5,583 nt of DNA from Candidatus Roizmanbacteria bacterium (lineage in GTDB: Bacteria > Patescibacteriota > Microgenomatia > UBA1406 > GWC2-37-13). Of the stretch, positions 5,226 to 5,583 are shown in pieces. Both the position numbers and the translations under genes were made by a program. The first letter of the stretch is position 1. Every line of letters begins with the position of its first letter. Location: the NCBI GenBank assembly GCA_013334845.1, contig JAAXWV010000023.1, forward strand, positions 6,355 through 11,937, written 5' to 3'. Below the pieces are notes generated by a model that had not been told where the DNA came from, did not search any database, and worked only from the letters and a program-made list of their open reading frames with translations.

Positions 5226-5583
5226 TTATTCTATATTAAAAATTGGAAATGTACTAAGTGTATCCGCAGCTTCTTTAAGGTGATATGGATTTGTTGAGTG
5301 GAAAACAGCAATAGTTTCGTTCTTAGTGACTTTATCATTTGTTTTTTTTAATAAATAAAGTCCAGCATATTTATCATTTGGTGCCCCGAGAATCTTTGCC
5401 ATACTATTTAGGTTGTAATTATTTATCTCAGTAATTGTTCCTGAAGCTGTTGCTTTTATTTCGCGTTGATGTGCTTTGGTAACTAATTTTTCTGCACTAA
5501 TCTGATCACTTCCCCCCTGAGCATGCACAATCTCTCTAAACTTGACAAGTGCTCGTCCATCTTTGAGAATTGCTCGTGCCTCT
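5226..5583 (-). CDS. AMP phosphorylase (thymidine phosphorylase family), C-terminal part
   Basis: Only the last 118 codons are inside the window; the reading frame stays open to its right edge, so the 5' part is missing (full enzymes are about 500 residues). Visible pieces are AILKDGRALVKFREIVHAQG, the end of the catalytic domain, followed by the C-terminal barrel-sandwich domain with ATASGTITEINNYNL, the conserved LGAPNDKYAGLYLLKK and NDKVTKNETI. These match archaeal and CPR AMP phosphorylases better than E. coli DeoA. Such enzymes convert AMP and phosphate to adenine and ribose 1,5-bisphosphate, which enters metabolism via R15P isomerase and form III RuBisCO. The active-site half is not visible, so another nucleoside or nucleotide phosphorylase remains possible. 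A GTG at 5526-5528 lies inside the conserved region and is not the start. The TAA ends 3 bases before mltG. Confidence 0.85.
   Translation of the reverse strand, partial: EARAILKDGRALVKFREIVHAQGGSDQISAEKLVTKAHQREIKATASGTITEINNYNLNSMAKILGAPNDKYAGLYLLKKTNDKVTKNETIAVFHSTNPYHLKEAADTLSTFPIFNIE

Overview
The window looks like one end of a metagenome-assembled contig from an AT-rich bacterium, most likely a member of the Candidate Phyla Radiation (Patescibacteria), perhaps Paceibacteria/Parcubacteria. This placement is inferred from the archaeal-like AMP phosphorylase C-terminus at the right edge, tight gene packing, starts without Shine-Dalgarno sequences, and a decayed dispersed repeat of a type common in such genomes. 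TGA is a real stop (zur ends with it), so the UGA-glycine code of Gracilibacteria and Absconditabacteria is not used. The first 14 bases match the end of an Illumina adapter, so the left edge is an assembly artefact.

Layout. 1-14: adapter remnant. 29-53: AT-rich promoter. 60-794 (+): class I SAM-dependent methyltransferase of unknown substrate, possibly frameshifted near its C-terminus. 795-1104: long gap with no convincing gene; it holds an intrinsic-terminator-like hairpin facing the minus strand, two AT-rich palindromes and two short open stretches that may be decayed coding DNA. 1105-1133: promoter overlapped by TTGCA palindromes, the best candidate for a Zur operator. 1140-4040 (+): a four-gene operon, zur-znuA-znuC-znuB, with every junction a 1- or 4-base start/stop overlap. 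4041-4259: a convergent gap with an eroded dispersed palindromic repeat. 4260-5583 (-): mltG preceded, 3 bases upstream, by the 3' end of an AMP phosphorylase gene that runs off the window.

How the genes work together. ZnuA captures Zn2+ outside the membrane, ZnuB is the membrane channel and ZnuC the ATPase. The Fur-family repressor made from the first gene of the same transcript probably shuts the operon down when zinc is sufficient, by binding over its own promoter. MltG is the membrane endolytic transglycosylase that ends nascent peptidoglycan strands. AMP phosphorylase feeds AMP ribose into central carbon metabolism. The link between the last two looks like simple co-transcription.

I see no clearly new system. 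The most interesting points are the promoter/operator geometry (leaderless transcripts and TTGCA palindromes), the operon with no visible Shine-Dalgarno at its internal junctions, the apparent methyltransferase frameshift, and the adapter artefact.
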